14,607 nt of DNA from Brooklawnia sp050943675 (GCA_050943675.1 JBMNPP010000046.1:1-14607), one strand, 5' to 3'; shown: positions 6,353-14,281, counted from the stretch's first letter. The notes: a model not told the origin generated them from the letters alone. Program-made: numbers and translations.

Positions 6353-6490
6353 GCCTGCAATTCGCCCCCGCCGCCCACCACTGCAATGCCGCTCGGCGCA
6401 GCCAGTGCGGCTCATTAGACTGTTCCACGGCACGCCCCCGCGCCCAGCGGACGCGGCAGCCGTTAGCTGAAGAAAAATCGAGGGGAGCCC
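6353..6490 (+). other. Non-coding remainder of the pheST leader
   Basis: This GC-rich stretch between the small frame and pheS holds a possible stem, GCCGC (6388-6392) with GCGGC (6407-6411), and a possible alternative with CACTG pairing to CAGTG around it. No T-run follows, so I see no intrinsic terminator. It ends in an A-rich segment and AGGGG (6481-6485), the pheS ribosome site. No further gene is visible. Confidence 0.4.
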
Positions 6491-7591
6491 ATGACCGGGT
6501 CACACACCGCACAAGAACCCCAGCCGCTCGACGCTGACTACGTGCTGGGTCTGGTGGACCAGGCGGTCACCGCCATCACCGCCGCCACGACCACCGAAGA
6601 ACTCAAGCAGGTCCGCACCGACCACGCCGGCGACAGGTCGCCGCTGGGCCTGGCAAACCGGGCCATCGGCTCACTGGAACCGGGCCAGCGCAAGCAGGCC
6701 GGCCAGCTCATCGGTCAGGCCCGGGGCCGGGTGAACCAGGCCTTTGCTGCCCGGCAGAGAGAGGTTGAGGCCACCGAGCTTGAGAACCGGTTGCTCGCCG
6801 AGCGCGTCGACGTCACACTGCCTGTTGACCTGCATCCGGTCGGGGCGCTGCACCCGGTTACTGCGCTGCTTGACGACATGTGTGATGTCTTCATTTCCAT
6901 GGGCTGGGAAGTGGTCGAGGGGCCCGAACTGGAGTCGGAATGGCTCAACTTCGATTCCCTGAACATGCCCGAGAACCACCCGGCACGCGGGCTTTCGGAC
7001 ACGTTATTCGTCCACCCCGAATCCGACCGCAAACTGCTGCGCACCCAGACCTCACCGGTTCAGATGCGCACCCTGCTCAGCCGTGACCTGCCGGTCTACA
7101 TAGTCAGCCCGGGCAAGGTCTTCCGTGCCGACGAGTACGACGCCACCCACCTGCCGGTGTTCCACCAGATCGAAGGCCTGGCCGTGGACAAGGGCATCAA
7201 CCTGGGTCACTTGAAGGGCACCCTCGACCACCTGGCCAGGGCGATGTTCGGTGATGTGCGCACCCGGTTGCGTCCGCACTACTTCCCGTTCACCGAGCCG
7301 AGCGCCGAGATGGACCTGCAGTGCTTCGTCTGCCACGGCGAATCGGTGGGTAACCCCGAGCGACCCTGCCGGACCTGCAAGTCGGAGGGCTGGATTGAGT
7401 GGGGCGGTTGCGGTGTGGTCAACCCGCGGGTGCTCGCTGCCGCGGGCATTGATACCGAGGTCTACTCGGGCTTCGCCTTCGGCATGGGCGTCGACCGCAC
7501 GGTGATGTTCCGAAACAACGCCCCTGACCTGCGTGACTTCGTCGAGGGCGACGTCCGCTTCCCCCGTTCGCTGCGAGGAGGTGCCCGATGA
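6491..7591 (+). CDS. pheS: Phenylalanine--tRNA ligase alpha subunit
   Basis: PheS is the catalytic subunit of the alpha2-beta2 enzyme that charges tRNA-Phe. The N-terminal part (about 15-110) is the expected helical, coiled-coil tRNA-binding arm. The class II core follows, with FDSLNMPENHPARGLSDTLF, motif 2 spanning RTQTSPVQMR to KVFRADEYDATHLPVFHQIEG, PFTEPSAEMD, and motif 3 as FAFGMGVDRTVMFR near the C-terminus. A four-Cys insert (CFVC and CRTC, about residues 278-298) precedes GWIEWGGCGVVNP; it is common in the family and may bind metal. At 366 residues it has the usual length. AGGGG at 6481-6485 serves the ATG. Its stop overlaps the pheT start by 4 nt (ATGA), indicating coupled translation of subunits needed in equal amounts. 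Confidence 0.97.
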   Translation: MTGSHTAQEPQPLDADYVLGLVDQAVTAITAATTTEELKQVRTDHAGDRSPLGLANRAIGSLEPGQRKQAGQLIGQARGRVNQAFAARQREVEATELENRLLAERVDVTLPVDLHPVGALHPVTALLDDMCDVFISMGWEVVEGPELESEWLNFDSLNMPENHPARGLSDTLFVHPESDRKLLRTQTSPVQMRTLLSRDLPVYIVSPGKVFRADEYDATHLPVFHQIEGLAVDKGINLGHLKGTLDHLARAMFGDVRTRLRPHYFPFTEPSAEMDLQCFVCHGESVGNPERPCRTCKSEGWIEWGGCGVVNPRVLAAAGIDTEVYSGFAFGMGVDRTVMFRNNAPDLRDFVEGDVRFPRSLRGGAR

Positions 7592-10095
7592 GGGTCCCGA
7601 TTAGTTGGCTGCGTGAACTGGTCACGCTGCCGTCCAATGTCACCACCGCCCAGGTCGCTGACGCACTGACCCGCGCCGGCCTGCAGGTAGAGCGCATCGA
7701 CATCACAGGGGCCGAGGTCACCGGCCCGGTCGTGATCGGTCGCGTCGTTGAGTTCGTCGACGAGCCGCAGAAGAACGGCAGGACGATCCGGTGGTGCCAG
7801 GTCGACGTCGGTGAGGACGAACCCCGCGGCATCGTGTGTGGTGCCCTGAACTTCGAGGCCGGCGCCCACGTGGTCGTGGCCCTGCCGGGCGCCGTGCTGC
7901 CCGGTGACTTCGAGATCTCGGCACGCAAGACCTACGGCCACGTCTCGGACGGCATGATCTGTTCCGAGGACGAGTTGGGACTGGGCACCGACCACGACGG
8001 CATCATGGTGCTGCCCGATCTCATTGATGGGCAACCACTGACCGTGGGTGCCGACGCCATGGAGGTGCTGCGGGCGCGTGATGAGGTATTGGAGATCGAC
8101 GTCACCCCTGATATCGGCTACTGCCTGAGTATGCGCGGTATCGCCCGTGAGACGGCGCAGGCATTCCGGGTTGCCTTCACCGACCCGTACCTGATTGGTA
8201 CCCCCAGCCCAGTGAACAGTGGCTACCCGATCAGGCTCGAATCCGACAAGTGCACCGTATTTGCCGCGCTGACCATCACTGATGTTGATCCGCACGCGCC
8301 GACACCGCCCTGGATGGCTGCCCGGCTGGTTGCCGCCGGCATGCGTTCGATCAGCCTGGACGTCGACATCACCAACTACGTGATGCTCGAATCGGGCCAG
8401 CCCCTGCACGCCTACGACGCCGACCGGCTCAGCGGGCCGATCGTCGTGCGGCAGGCATCCGAGGGTGAGCGGTTGACCACCCTGGATGATGTCGAGCGTA
8501 AGCTGTCGACCGATGACCTGCTGATCACCGATGATTCGGGTCCGATCGGCATGGCTGGTGTGATGGGTGGCCAAACCACCGAGTTGACGCCCGAGACCCG
8601 CAATATCGTGCTGGAGGCGGCTCGTTTCGACCCGACCACCATCGCGCGCACCTTCCGGCGCCACAAGCTGCCGTCCGAGGCCTCGGCAAGGTTCTCCCGA
8701 GGCGTCGATCCGGCCCTGCCGCTGGCAGCAGCGCGGATGGCGGCCCGCCTGATGGCCGAGCTGGGTGGAGGCACTGTCCAGGAGAAGTACACCCTGGTCG
8801 GTGATGTTCCGGCGATGCCGAACCAGCGCATCCGGGCTGATCTGCCGGCCCGCATCCTGGGTGCACCGATCAGCGAGCGGCAGGTCGTCAATGTGTTGAC
8901 GGCCTCAGGGGTCAAGGTCACGGGTTCGCGTGACGACATGGCCGGCGAATGGCTGCACCTGACCCCGCCCACCTGGCGCCCGGACCTGGTCGACCAATAT
9001 GACTACGTCGAAGAGATCGGCCGCAAGCTGGGCTTCGGGCTGGTGCGCGCCGAGGTGCCCACCGCCCCTGCAGGTGCCGGTTACACCTTCGAGCAGCGTT
9101 CGCGGCGCTCGGTGATGCAGGCGGTCGCGCGTGCGGGATTCGTAGAATTGCTGACCCTGCCGTTCATCAGCTCCGACGAACTCGACCGGCTCGGGCTGGC
9201 TGGCGATGACCCGCGCCGGGCCACCGTCCGGCTGGCCAATCCGCTCTCGGACAACCAGCCGTTCATGCGCACCACGCTGCTGCCGGGCCTGTTCGCCGCA
9301 GTGGCTCGCAACACCTCACGCAGCACCGACGACTTGGCCGCCTTCGAGTGCGGCTCGGTCTTCCTGCAGAATGATCGTGGCGCGGCGCCGATGCCGGATG
9401 TCTCGCGGCGGCCCACCGACGCCGAGATCGCCCAGGTGACCAGCAACCTGCCCGACCAGCCCCGCATGATTGCTGGGGTCCTGGCCGGCCACTGGGTGCC
9501 ACCGGGCTGGCAGGGGCCTGGCGAGCCTGCCGACTGGCGGCACGCCGTCCACCTTGCCCAGACCGCTGCCGAGTCCCTCGGCCTTGACCTGGTCCGCCGG
9601 GCCGCCCAGCAGGAGCCATGGCATCCGGGACGCTGCGCACAGTTGTGCGTGGTCCGTGATGGTGAATTGCAGGTGATCGGCCATGCCGGCGAACTGCATC
9701 CGAAGGTGATCAAGGCCTATGGCCTGCCCGAGAGGGCCTGTGCAGTCGAGTTCGATCTGGATGCGCTGATTGCCGCCGCGCCCCGAGGGGGCCAGGTCAG
9801 TGCGATTTCACCCTTCCCGATGACCAAGGAAGATGTTGCCCTGGTGGTTGATGCCGATACCCCGGCAGCCCAGGTGCAGCAGGCACTGGTCGAGGGTGCG
9901 GGCGAACTGCTCGAGTCGATCAGGCTGTTCGACATCTACACCGGCACGCAGATTCCCGAGGGAAAGAAGTCGCTGGCCTTCGCCCTGGGATTCCGGGCGC
10001 CCGATCGCACCCTCACCGAGGCCGAGGCCTCCCAGGCGCGGTTGGCGGCAGTGGCCCGGGCTGCGGAGGTCCACGGGGCAGTGCAACGCGCCTGA
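7588..10095 (+). CDS. pheT: Phenylalanine--tRNA ligase beta subunit
   Basis: PheT is the large partner of PheS: it binds tRNA-Phe and removes misacylated Tyr. The 835-residue product has the bacterial domain order. First comes an OB-fold tRNA-binding domain (about 40-150; IVCGALNFEAGAHVVVALPG, ISARKTYGHVSDGMICSEDELGL). Next is the B3/B4 editing domain (about 205-375), preceded by DIGYCLSMRGIARETAQ and containing ITNYVMLESGQPLHAYDADRL. Then follow B5 (about 400-470), a catalytic-like core that lacks active-site motifs (about 480-725), and a ferredoxin-fold anticodon-binding domain (738-835) starting SAISPFPMTKEDVALVV. The ATG overlaps the pheS stop, and GAGGAGG at 7576-7582 is its ribosome site. 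The next gene starts 6 nt after its stop. Confidence 0.97.
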   Translation: MRVPISWLRELVTLPSNVTTAQVADALTRAGLQVERIDITGAEVTGPVVIGRVVEFVDEPQKNGRTIRWCQVDVGEDEPRGIVCGALNFEAGAHVVVALPGAVLPGDFEISARKTYGHVSDGMICSEDELGLGTDHDGIMVLPDLIDGQPLTVGADAMEVLRARDEVLEIDVTPDIGYCLSMRGIARETAQAFRVAFTDPYLIGTPSPVNSGYPIRLESDKCTVFAALTITDVDPHAPTPPWMAARLVAAGMRSISLDVDITNYVMLESGQPLHAYDADRLSGPIVVRQASEGERLTTLDDVERKLSTDDLLITDDSGPIGMAGVMGGQTTELTPETRNIVLEAARFDPTTIARTFRRHKLPSEASARFSRGVDPALPLAAARMAARLMAELGGGTVQEKYTLVGDVPAMPNQRIRADLPARILGAPISERQVVNVLTASGVKVTGSRDDMAGEWLHLTPPTWRPDLVDQYDYVEEIGRKLGFGLVRAEVPTAPAGAGYTFEQRSRRSVMQAVARAGFVELLTLPFISSDELDRLGLAGDDPRRATVRLANPLSDNQPFMRTTLLPGLFAAVARNTSRSTDDLAAFECGSVFLQNDRGAAPMPDVSRRPTDAEIAQVTSNLPDQPRMIAGVLAGHWVPPGWQGPGEPADWRHAVHLAQTAAESLGLDLVRRAAQQEPWHPGRCAQLCVVRDGELQVIGHAGELHPKVIKAYGLPERACAVEFDLDALIAAAPRGGQVSAISPFPMTKEDVALVVDADTPAAQVQQALVEGAGELLESIRLFDIYTGTQIPEGKKSLAFALGFRAPDRTLTEAEASQARLAAVARAAEVHGAVQRA

Positions 10096-10101
10096 ACCGC
10101 G

Positions 10102-11328
10102 ATGCCCCAGACGCTTGCTCAGCCCGAGGCGGCCCGCATCATGCTGGCCGCCCAGGGTTTCGGGCGTCCCAGACCGGGTCGGGTCACCATGCGACAGGTG
10201 CAGCAGGTCATCGACCGGCTGGCACAGTTCCAGATCGACTCGGTCAATGTGGTGACCCGCGCGCACTATGCACCGCTGTTCAGTCGGCTGGGCAGCTACG
10301 ACACTGCATTGCTTGATCGTGCTGCCGGGCAGGCTCCCCGACGGGTTTTCGAGTACTGGGGGCACGCGGCCTGCCTTATCGATGTGCGTCTGCAACCCGC
10401 ATTGCGGCTGAAGATGGCCTCTGCGGCACAGGACGCGTGGGGTTCAATGGTGCGGATCTCGCGCGAGGACCCCGGACTGGTCGCTGCGGTACTGGATGCA
10501 GTTGATCAATACGGTCCGGCGTCCGCACGTGAGATCGAGGCACTGGTGGAGGCGCCGCAACCCTCCGAGCGCACCGACTGGGGCTGGAACTGGTCAGCGG
10601 TCAAGAGTGCACTGGAATGGCTGTTCTGGAATGGCCAGATCACTGCGGCCGGCCGCACCCCATCATTTGAACGCCGTTACGACCTGCCAGGTCGGGTCCT
10701 GCCGGCTGCGATCAGCCAGGCAGTATCACCAAGCCCACCCGATGCCTACCGCCAACTGACTGCCCGGGCAGCCAGTGCCCTTGGCATCACGACAATCGGT
10801 TGGGCGGCGGAGTACTTCCGCATCCCGGTGGCGGCTGCACGCCAGGCGGTGGCCGAACTTGCCGAGGACGGCCAACTGCTGCCGGTCAGTGTTGCGGGCT
10901 GGCGCCAGCCGGCCTGGCTGTGGCACCAGGCCCGGTTGCCGCGCCGCGTGGGGGCCCAGGCGCTGGTGTGTCCTTTCGATCCGCTGCTGTTCGACCGGGC
11001 CCGGCTCAAGGCCGTGCTCGGCACTGACTACCGCATCGAGATCTATGTGCCGGCGGCGAAGCGGCGGCACGGCTACTACGTCTACTGCCTCTTGCTGGGC
11101 GAGGCGATCGCTGCCCGGTTTGATCTCAAGGCCGATCGGCAGGCCGGGCTGCTGCGCGTCCAGGCGGCATGGTCCGAGGACGGGCACCCCAGTCCGGTAC
11201 CCGAGGTGCTGGCTGCAGCGGTTGCAGAACTGCATGTGATGGCCGAATGGCTGGAGCTGGACGCGGTCGTGGCCGAACCGGCTGGTGACCTGGCCTCCGG
11301 GTTGATCAGCGTACTGGCCCGATCCTGA
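10102..11328 (+). CDS. YcaQ/AlkX-family winged-helix DNA glycosylase
   Basis: The 408-residue product matches the winged-helix family (HTH_42) that includes E. coli YcaQ (AlkX) and Streptomyces AlkZ, monofunctional glycosylases that excise bulky alkylated bases and unhook interstrand crosslinks. Characteristic features are VIDRLAQFQIDSVNVVTRAHYAPLFSRLG near the N-terminus (shown here in two halves: VIDRLAQFQIDSV, then NVVTRAHYAPLFSRLG), RRVFEYWGHAACLI at about 80-93, and CPFDPLLFDRARL plus YYVYCLLLGEAIAARFDLKADR toward the C-terminus. Q44-I45-D46 is the QxD catalytic motif of the YcaQ type, in contrast to QxQ of AlkZ, which suggests a housekeeping repair enzyme rather than antibiotic self-resistance. 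It starts 6 nt after pheT without a clear ribosome site, so it is probably read on the pheST transcript. Confidence 0.85.
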   Translation: MPQTLAQPEAARIMLAAQGFGRPRPGRVTMRQVQQVIDRLAQFQIDSVNVVTRAHYAPLFSRLGSYDTALLDRAAGQAPRRVFEYWGHAACLIDVRLQPALRLKMASAAQDAWGSMVRISREDPGLVAAVLDAVDQYGPASAREIEALVEAPQPSERTDWGWNWSAVKSALEWLFWNGQITAAGRTPSFERRYDLPGRVLPAAISQAVSPSPPDAYRQLTARAASALGITTIGWAAEYFRIPVAAARQAVAELAEDGQLLPVSVAGWRQPAWLWHQARLPRRVGAQALVCPFDPLLFDRARLKAVLGTDYRIEIYVPAAKRRHGYYVYCLLLGEAIAARFDLKADRQAGLLRVQAAWSEDGHPSPVPEVLAAAVAELHVMAEWLELDAVVAEPAGDLASGLISVLARS

Positions 11329-11343
11329 AGTCGCCGGGGCGGC

Positions 11344-12558
11344 TCAACGAATCGTGGTCTCCTCGCAGTACTCGGCGATCCGGCCGATCGCTTCGCGCAG
11401 GACTGCCTCCTCGGGCAACGCCACCAGCCGGAAGTGGTCGGGGTGCGGCCAGTTGAAGCCTCGTCCGTGGCTGACCAGGATCTTCTTTGAACGAAGCAGG
11501 CCCAGCGCCCAGTCCTCGTCATCCTCGATATCGAACATCTCGGTGTTGAGCCGGGGGAACAGGTACAGCGCACCCCGGGCCGGCTCACAGCTGATGCCGG
11601 GGATCTTGTTCAGCAATTTGTGCGCAAGATCGAGCTGGTCGTGGAACCTGCCGCCAGGCTTGACCAGGTCATCAATTGATTGATAGCCGCCCAGCGCGGT
11701 CTGGATTGCGTGTTGGGCCGGCACATTGGCGCACATCCGCATGTTTGCCAACAGGTCGAGCCCCTCCAGCAGATTGCCGGCCGCATCAAGCGGGCCAGTC
11801 ACGACCAGCCACCCGGCGCGCCAGCCGCAGGCGCGGTAGGCCTTTGAGAGCCCCGAGAAGGTGAAGCACAGCACATCGTGGGAGGCCAGTGCGGCTGCGT
11901 GTACATGACTGCCCGAGTAGACGACCTTTTCGTAGATTTCGTCTGACAGCACGATCAGGTTGAATTCGCGCGCCAGGTCGATCAGTTGCTGCAGCAGCTC
12001 GGTCGAGTAGACCGCGCCGGTGGGGTTATTGGGGTTGATGATGACCAACGCCTTGGTGCGCGGGGTGATCTTCGACCTGATGTCGTCGATATCGGGCTGC
12101 CAACTATTCGATTCGTCGCACAGGTAGTGCACTGCCCGTCCGCTGGACAGGTTCGTCTGGGCGGTCCACAGCGGATAGTCCGGTGCCGGGATCAGGATCT
12201 CGTCACCGATATTGAGCATCGCCTGCAGCACCATCGAGATCAGCTCGCTGACCCCATTGCCGATCATCACCTGCTCGATGTCGACTTCCAGACCGAAGGT
12301 CTGGTAGTAGTTCGCCACCGCGGTGCGTGCCGTGTAGATGCCCCGGGCGTCGGCATATCCCTCGGATTCGGCCATATTGGCCACCACGCTGCGCACCATT
12401 GATTCGGGGGCAGCGAAACCGAAGGGCGCCAGGTTGCCGATATTGAGGTGCAGCACTCGCTGCCCAGCGGCCACCATGCGCTGGGCCTCCACCATATTCC
12501 GGCCGCGTACGTCGTAGTGGACACCCTGTAGACGGTTCGCTTGCTGATACCTCGTCAT
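11344..12558 (-). CDS. alaA: Alanine transaminase AlaA-type (class I/II PLP aminotransferase)
   Basis: The 404-residue product follows E. coli AlaA closely along its length. AlaA makes L-alanine from pyruvate and glutamate. Matching stretches include HLNIGNLAPFGF near residue 37, IGNGVSELI, PAPDYPLWTAQTNLSSG, VHYLCDES, and CANVPAQHAIQTALGGYQSI. PLP-binding residues are visible: N178 in INPNNPTGAVYS, D206 and Y209 in LSDEIYE, and Schiff-base K239 in FSGLSKAYR. The conserved substrate Arg is in PDHFRLVALP. The frame stays open far upstream of 12558, but that region encodes the divergent regulator on the other strand. The ATG at 12558 is the family start and has a strong GAGGAGG (12567-12573) 8 nt away. 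The gene converges on the glycosylase (15 bp between stops). Exact amino-acid preference is inferred from similarity. Confidence 0.92.
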   Translation of the reverse strand: MTRYQQANRLQGVHYDVRGRNMVEAQRMVAAGQRVLHLNIGNLAPFGFAAPESMVRSVVANMAESEGYADARGIYTARTAVANYYQTFGLEVDIEQVMIGNGVSELISMVLQAMLNIGDEILIPAPDYPLWTAQTNLSSGRAVHYLCDESNSWQPDIDDIRSKITPRTKALVIINPNNPTGAVYSTELLQQLIDLAREFNLIVLSDEIYEKVVYSGSHVHAAALASHDVLCFTFSGLSKAYRACGWRAGWLVVTGPLDAAGNLLEGLDLLANMRMCANVPAQHAIQTALGGYQSIDDLVKPGGRFHDQLDLAHKLLNKIPGISCEPARGALYLFPRLNTEMFDIEDDEDWALGLLRSKKILVSHGRGFNWPHPDHFRLVALPEEAVLREAIGRIAEYCEETTIR

Positions 12559-12587
12559 GCCGTCGCCCTCCTCAGCCAGGCGCAAAT

Positions 12588-12633
12588 CCAAGAGCTCTCC
12601 CCAAGAGTACGCTCTGGCAACCGGTATGGTCAG
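12588..12633. promoter_or_regulatory. Overlapping divergent promoters with repeated palindromes between alaA and the TetR gene
   Basis: Toward alaA (minus strand) there is TACTCT as -10 (12604-12609) and CTGACC as -35 (12628-12633) with an 18-nt spacer. Toward the regulator there is TATGGT (12625-12630), 6 nt before its GTG. CCAAGAG occurs twice, 13 bp apart (12588-12594 and 12601-12607), each followed by CTCT. This gives the palindrome AGAGCTCT (12591-12598) and the gapped one AGAG-N4-CTCT (12604-12615). The second lies on the alaA -10. A regulator bound here could control both genes. The operator assignment is inference. Confidence 0.4.
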
Positions 12634-12636
12634 CAC

Positions 12637-13194
12637 GTGGTCGTAAGCAGGCAATCCATCGTCGCCGCTGCCCTGGACATCCTGGATTCCTATGGGCTGG
12701 CCGACCTTTCGATGCGCCGCATCGGCGAGGCGCTGGGTGTCCAGGCGGCCACCATCTACTGGCACTACGCCAACAAGCAAACCTTGCTGGCCGGGGTCTC
12801 CGACCAGATCCTGGCTGCTCAGGCCGAAATCGCAGGTACCGGACTCGAGGCTGCGCTTCGCGAATGGGCCACAGACTTGCGCAGCGTCCTGCTGGCCCAC
12901 CGGGACGCCGCCGAGTTGGTCGCCGCGACCCTGGCAGTGCAGTTGGGGGAGCGCATCCCGGATACCGGGGCTGTCCAGGCGCTGCGGGCTGCAGGCTGGT
13001 CGGCACTCGATGCTGCTGCTGCCGCCCGGGCCATCACCCATTTCGTGCTCGGGCACGTGGTGCAGGAGCAGACCAGGCAGAGCCTGCTTGGCCTGGGGGT
13101 ACTGGCACCGCCGGTCGAGGCGCTGGACGAGCCTGGTTTCGAGCTCGGGTTGAGCATGGTGGTGGCGGGGGCAGGCGTCCTGGATCGGGCCTGA
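12637..13194 (+). CDS. TetR-family transcriptional regulator
   Basis: The product (185 residues from this GTG) has an N-terminal TetR helix-turn-helix domain at about 5-55: SIVAAALDILDSYGLADLSM, then RRIGEALGVQAATIYWHYANKQTLLAGV. The recognition helix AATIYWHYANK resembles that of true TetR proteins. The rest (about 60-185) is an Ala/Leu-rich helical ligand-binding and dimer domain ending LSMVVAGAGVLDRA. The frame stays open 96 nt further upstream, but those codons overlap the alaA promoter and ribosome site. GTG 12637 starts right before the DNA-binding domain and lies 6 nt after TATGGT, so leaderless translation is likely. It is transcribed away from alaA and may repress itself and alaA. 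The ligand is unknown. Confidence 0.88.
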   Translation: MVVSRQSIVAAALDILDSYGLADLSMRRIGEALGVQAATIYWHYANKQTLLAGVSDQILAAQAEIAGTGLEAALREWATDLRSVLLAHRDAAELVAATLAVQLGERIPDTGAVQALRAAGWSALDAAAAARAITHFVLGHVVQEQTRQSLLGLGVLAPPVEALDEPGFELGLSMVVAGAGVLDRA

Positions 13195-13216
13195 CAGCAC
13201 CGCGGAGACCGCCGAG

Positions 13217-13234
13217 TTTGCATATCTATTCGAC
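13217..13234 (+). promoter_or_regulatory. ARG-box-like operator upstream of argC
   Basis: This 18-bp AT-rich segment matches 12 of the 16 specified positions of the E. coli ARG box (wNTGAATwwwwATTCANw). Its core, TTGCATA-TC-TATTCGA, is an imperfect inverted repeat with five of seven pairs. It covers the expected -35 region of argC, so ArgR bound with arginine would block RNA polymerase. argR is commonly found at the far end of actinobacterial argCJBDF clusters, outside this window. Confidence 0.6.
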
Positions 13235-13240
13235 CCAAGA

Positions 13241-13246
13241 CATAGT
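13241..13246 (+). promoter_or_regulatory. Putative -10 hexamer of a leaderless argC promoter
   Basis: CATAGT (four of six to TATAAT) lies 6 nt before the argC ATG at 13253, and TTGCAT (13218-13223) is a weak -35 with a 17-nt spacer inside the ARG-box-like site. No Shine-Dalgarno precedes the ATG. Together these suggest that the transcript begins at or beside the start codon. Confidence 0.4.
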
Positions 13247-13252
13247 TATGCC

Positions 13253-14281
13253 ATGACCTATTCGATCGCTGTCGCCGGATGCACCGGATACGCCGGAGGC
13301 GAGGTCGTGCGACTGGCCGCCGCCCACCCCGAGTTGAGCATCGGTGCGCTCACGGCGCACTCCAATGCAGGAACCAAACTCGGCTCCCACCTGCCGAATG
13401 TGCCGCAACTGGCCGGCCGCGATGTGGTGGAAACAACCATCGAAAACCTGTCCGGCCACGACGTGGTGGTGCTTGCCCTGCCGCACGGTGCCTCCGCAGA
13501 AGTCGCCGCCCAATTGGACCAGGACACCCTGGTGATCGACTGCGGTGCCGACTTCCGCCTCACCGATCCCGCCCAGTGGTCGAAGTATTACGGCTCGACA
13601 CACGCAGGTACCTGGCCCTATGGCATGCCCGAATTGCCCGGACAGCGCGCTGTCCTGGGCGGAACCAGGCGCATCGCCGTGCCGGGCTGCTACCCAACCA
13701 CCGTCACCCTCACCCTGCTACCTGCACTGGTGAGTGGGCTCATTGACGGCCGTGATGTCACAGTGGCCGCGGCCTCGGGGACCTCCGGCGCGGGCAAGTC
13801 GGCCAGGCCGCACCTGCTCGGTAGCGAAGTGATGGGTTCGATGAGCGCCTACGGCGTGGGCGGCATGCACCGGCACACCCCGGAAATCCTGCAGAACATG
13901 GCGGTCCTGGGTGCCGACGATCCGACGGTCAGCTTCACCCCGATGCTGGCCCCGATGCCGCGCGGCATCCTGACGGTGGTGACAGCGCCCATCGCCGGAT
14001 ACACCGCCGACCAGGTGCAGCAGGCCTACCAGGACAGCTATGCCGGTGAGCCGTTCTGCACCGTACTGCCATCGGGGCAGTGGCCGGCCTCGAAGTCGGT
14101 GCTGGGCAGCAACGGTTTCCAGGTGCAGGCCACAGTGGATGAGGCCGCCGGACGCGTGGTCGCGGTCGGCACCCTGGACAACCTCACCAAGGGCACTGCC
14201 GGCGCCGCGATCCAGTCGATGAACCTCGCACTCGGGCTGCCCGAGACGATGGGACTGTCCACGATCGGGGTGGCGCCGTGA
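13253..14281 (+). CDS. argC: N-acetyl-gamma-glutamyl-phosphate reductase
   Basis: ArgC reduces N-acetylglutamyl phosphate to N-acetylglutamate semialdehyde with NADPH, the third step of arginine biosynthesis. The 342-residue product has the family's usual length. The nucleotide-binding motif AGCTGYAGGEVVRL lies at 8-21. The catalytic Cys is C146 in VPGCYPT, and the conserved His region is GGMHRHTPEI (204-213). Other landmarks are DCGADFRL (96-103), SGTSGAGKSARPHL and TPMLAPMPRGIL. The ATG gives the expected MTYSIAVAGCTGYAG start; there is no ribosome site, and a -10-like hexamer stands 6 nt upstream. argJ overlaps its stop by 4 nt (GTGA), so the two are translated together in an arg operon that continues beyond the window. 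Confidence 0.97.
   Translation: MTYSIAVAGCTGYAGGEVVRLAAAHPELSIGALTAHSNAGTKLGSHLPNVPQLAGRDVVETTIENLSGHDVVVLALPHGASAEVAAQLDQDTLVIDCGADFRLTDPAQWSKYYGSTHAGTWPYGMPELPGQRAVLGGTRRIAVPGCYPTTVTLTLLPALVSGLIDGRDVTVAAASGTSGAGKSARPHLLGSEVMGSMSAYGVGGMHRHTPEILQNMAVLGADDPTVSFTPMLAPMPRGILTVVTAPIAGYTADQVQQAYQDSYAGEPFCTVLPSGQWPASKSVLGSNGFQVQATVDEAAGRVVAVGTLDNLTKGTAGAAIQSMNLALGLPETMGLSTIGVAP

Noticed and set aside
6261..6490. T-box or tRNA gene in the pheS leader
   Set aside because: I see no T-box sequence, no cloverleaf and no intrinsic terminator in this stretch.
7462..8664. 400-codon minus-strand frame opposite pheS and pheT
   Set aside because: It mirrors the codons of the tRNA synthetase genes and has no ribosome site or recognisable domain.
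11329..11345. Small GCCG-GGG-CGGC hairpin between the convergent stops of the glycosylase and alaA
   Set aside because: Four pairs and no T-run; a terminator is plausible by position but not by sequence.
12559..13200. Upstream extension of the alaA frame (about 214 more codons)
   Set aside because: It is antisense to the TetR gene, and the family N-terminus with a strong ribosome site begins at 12558.
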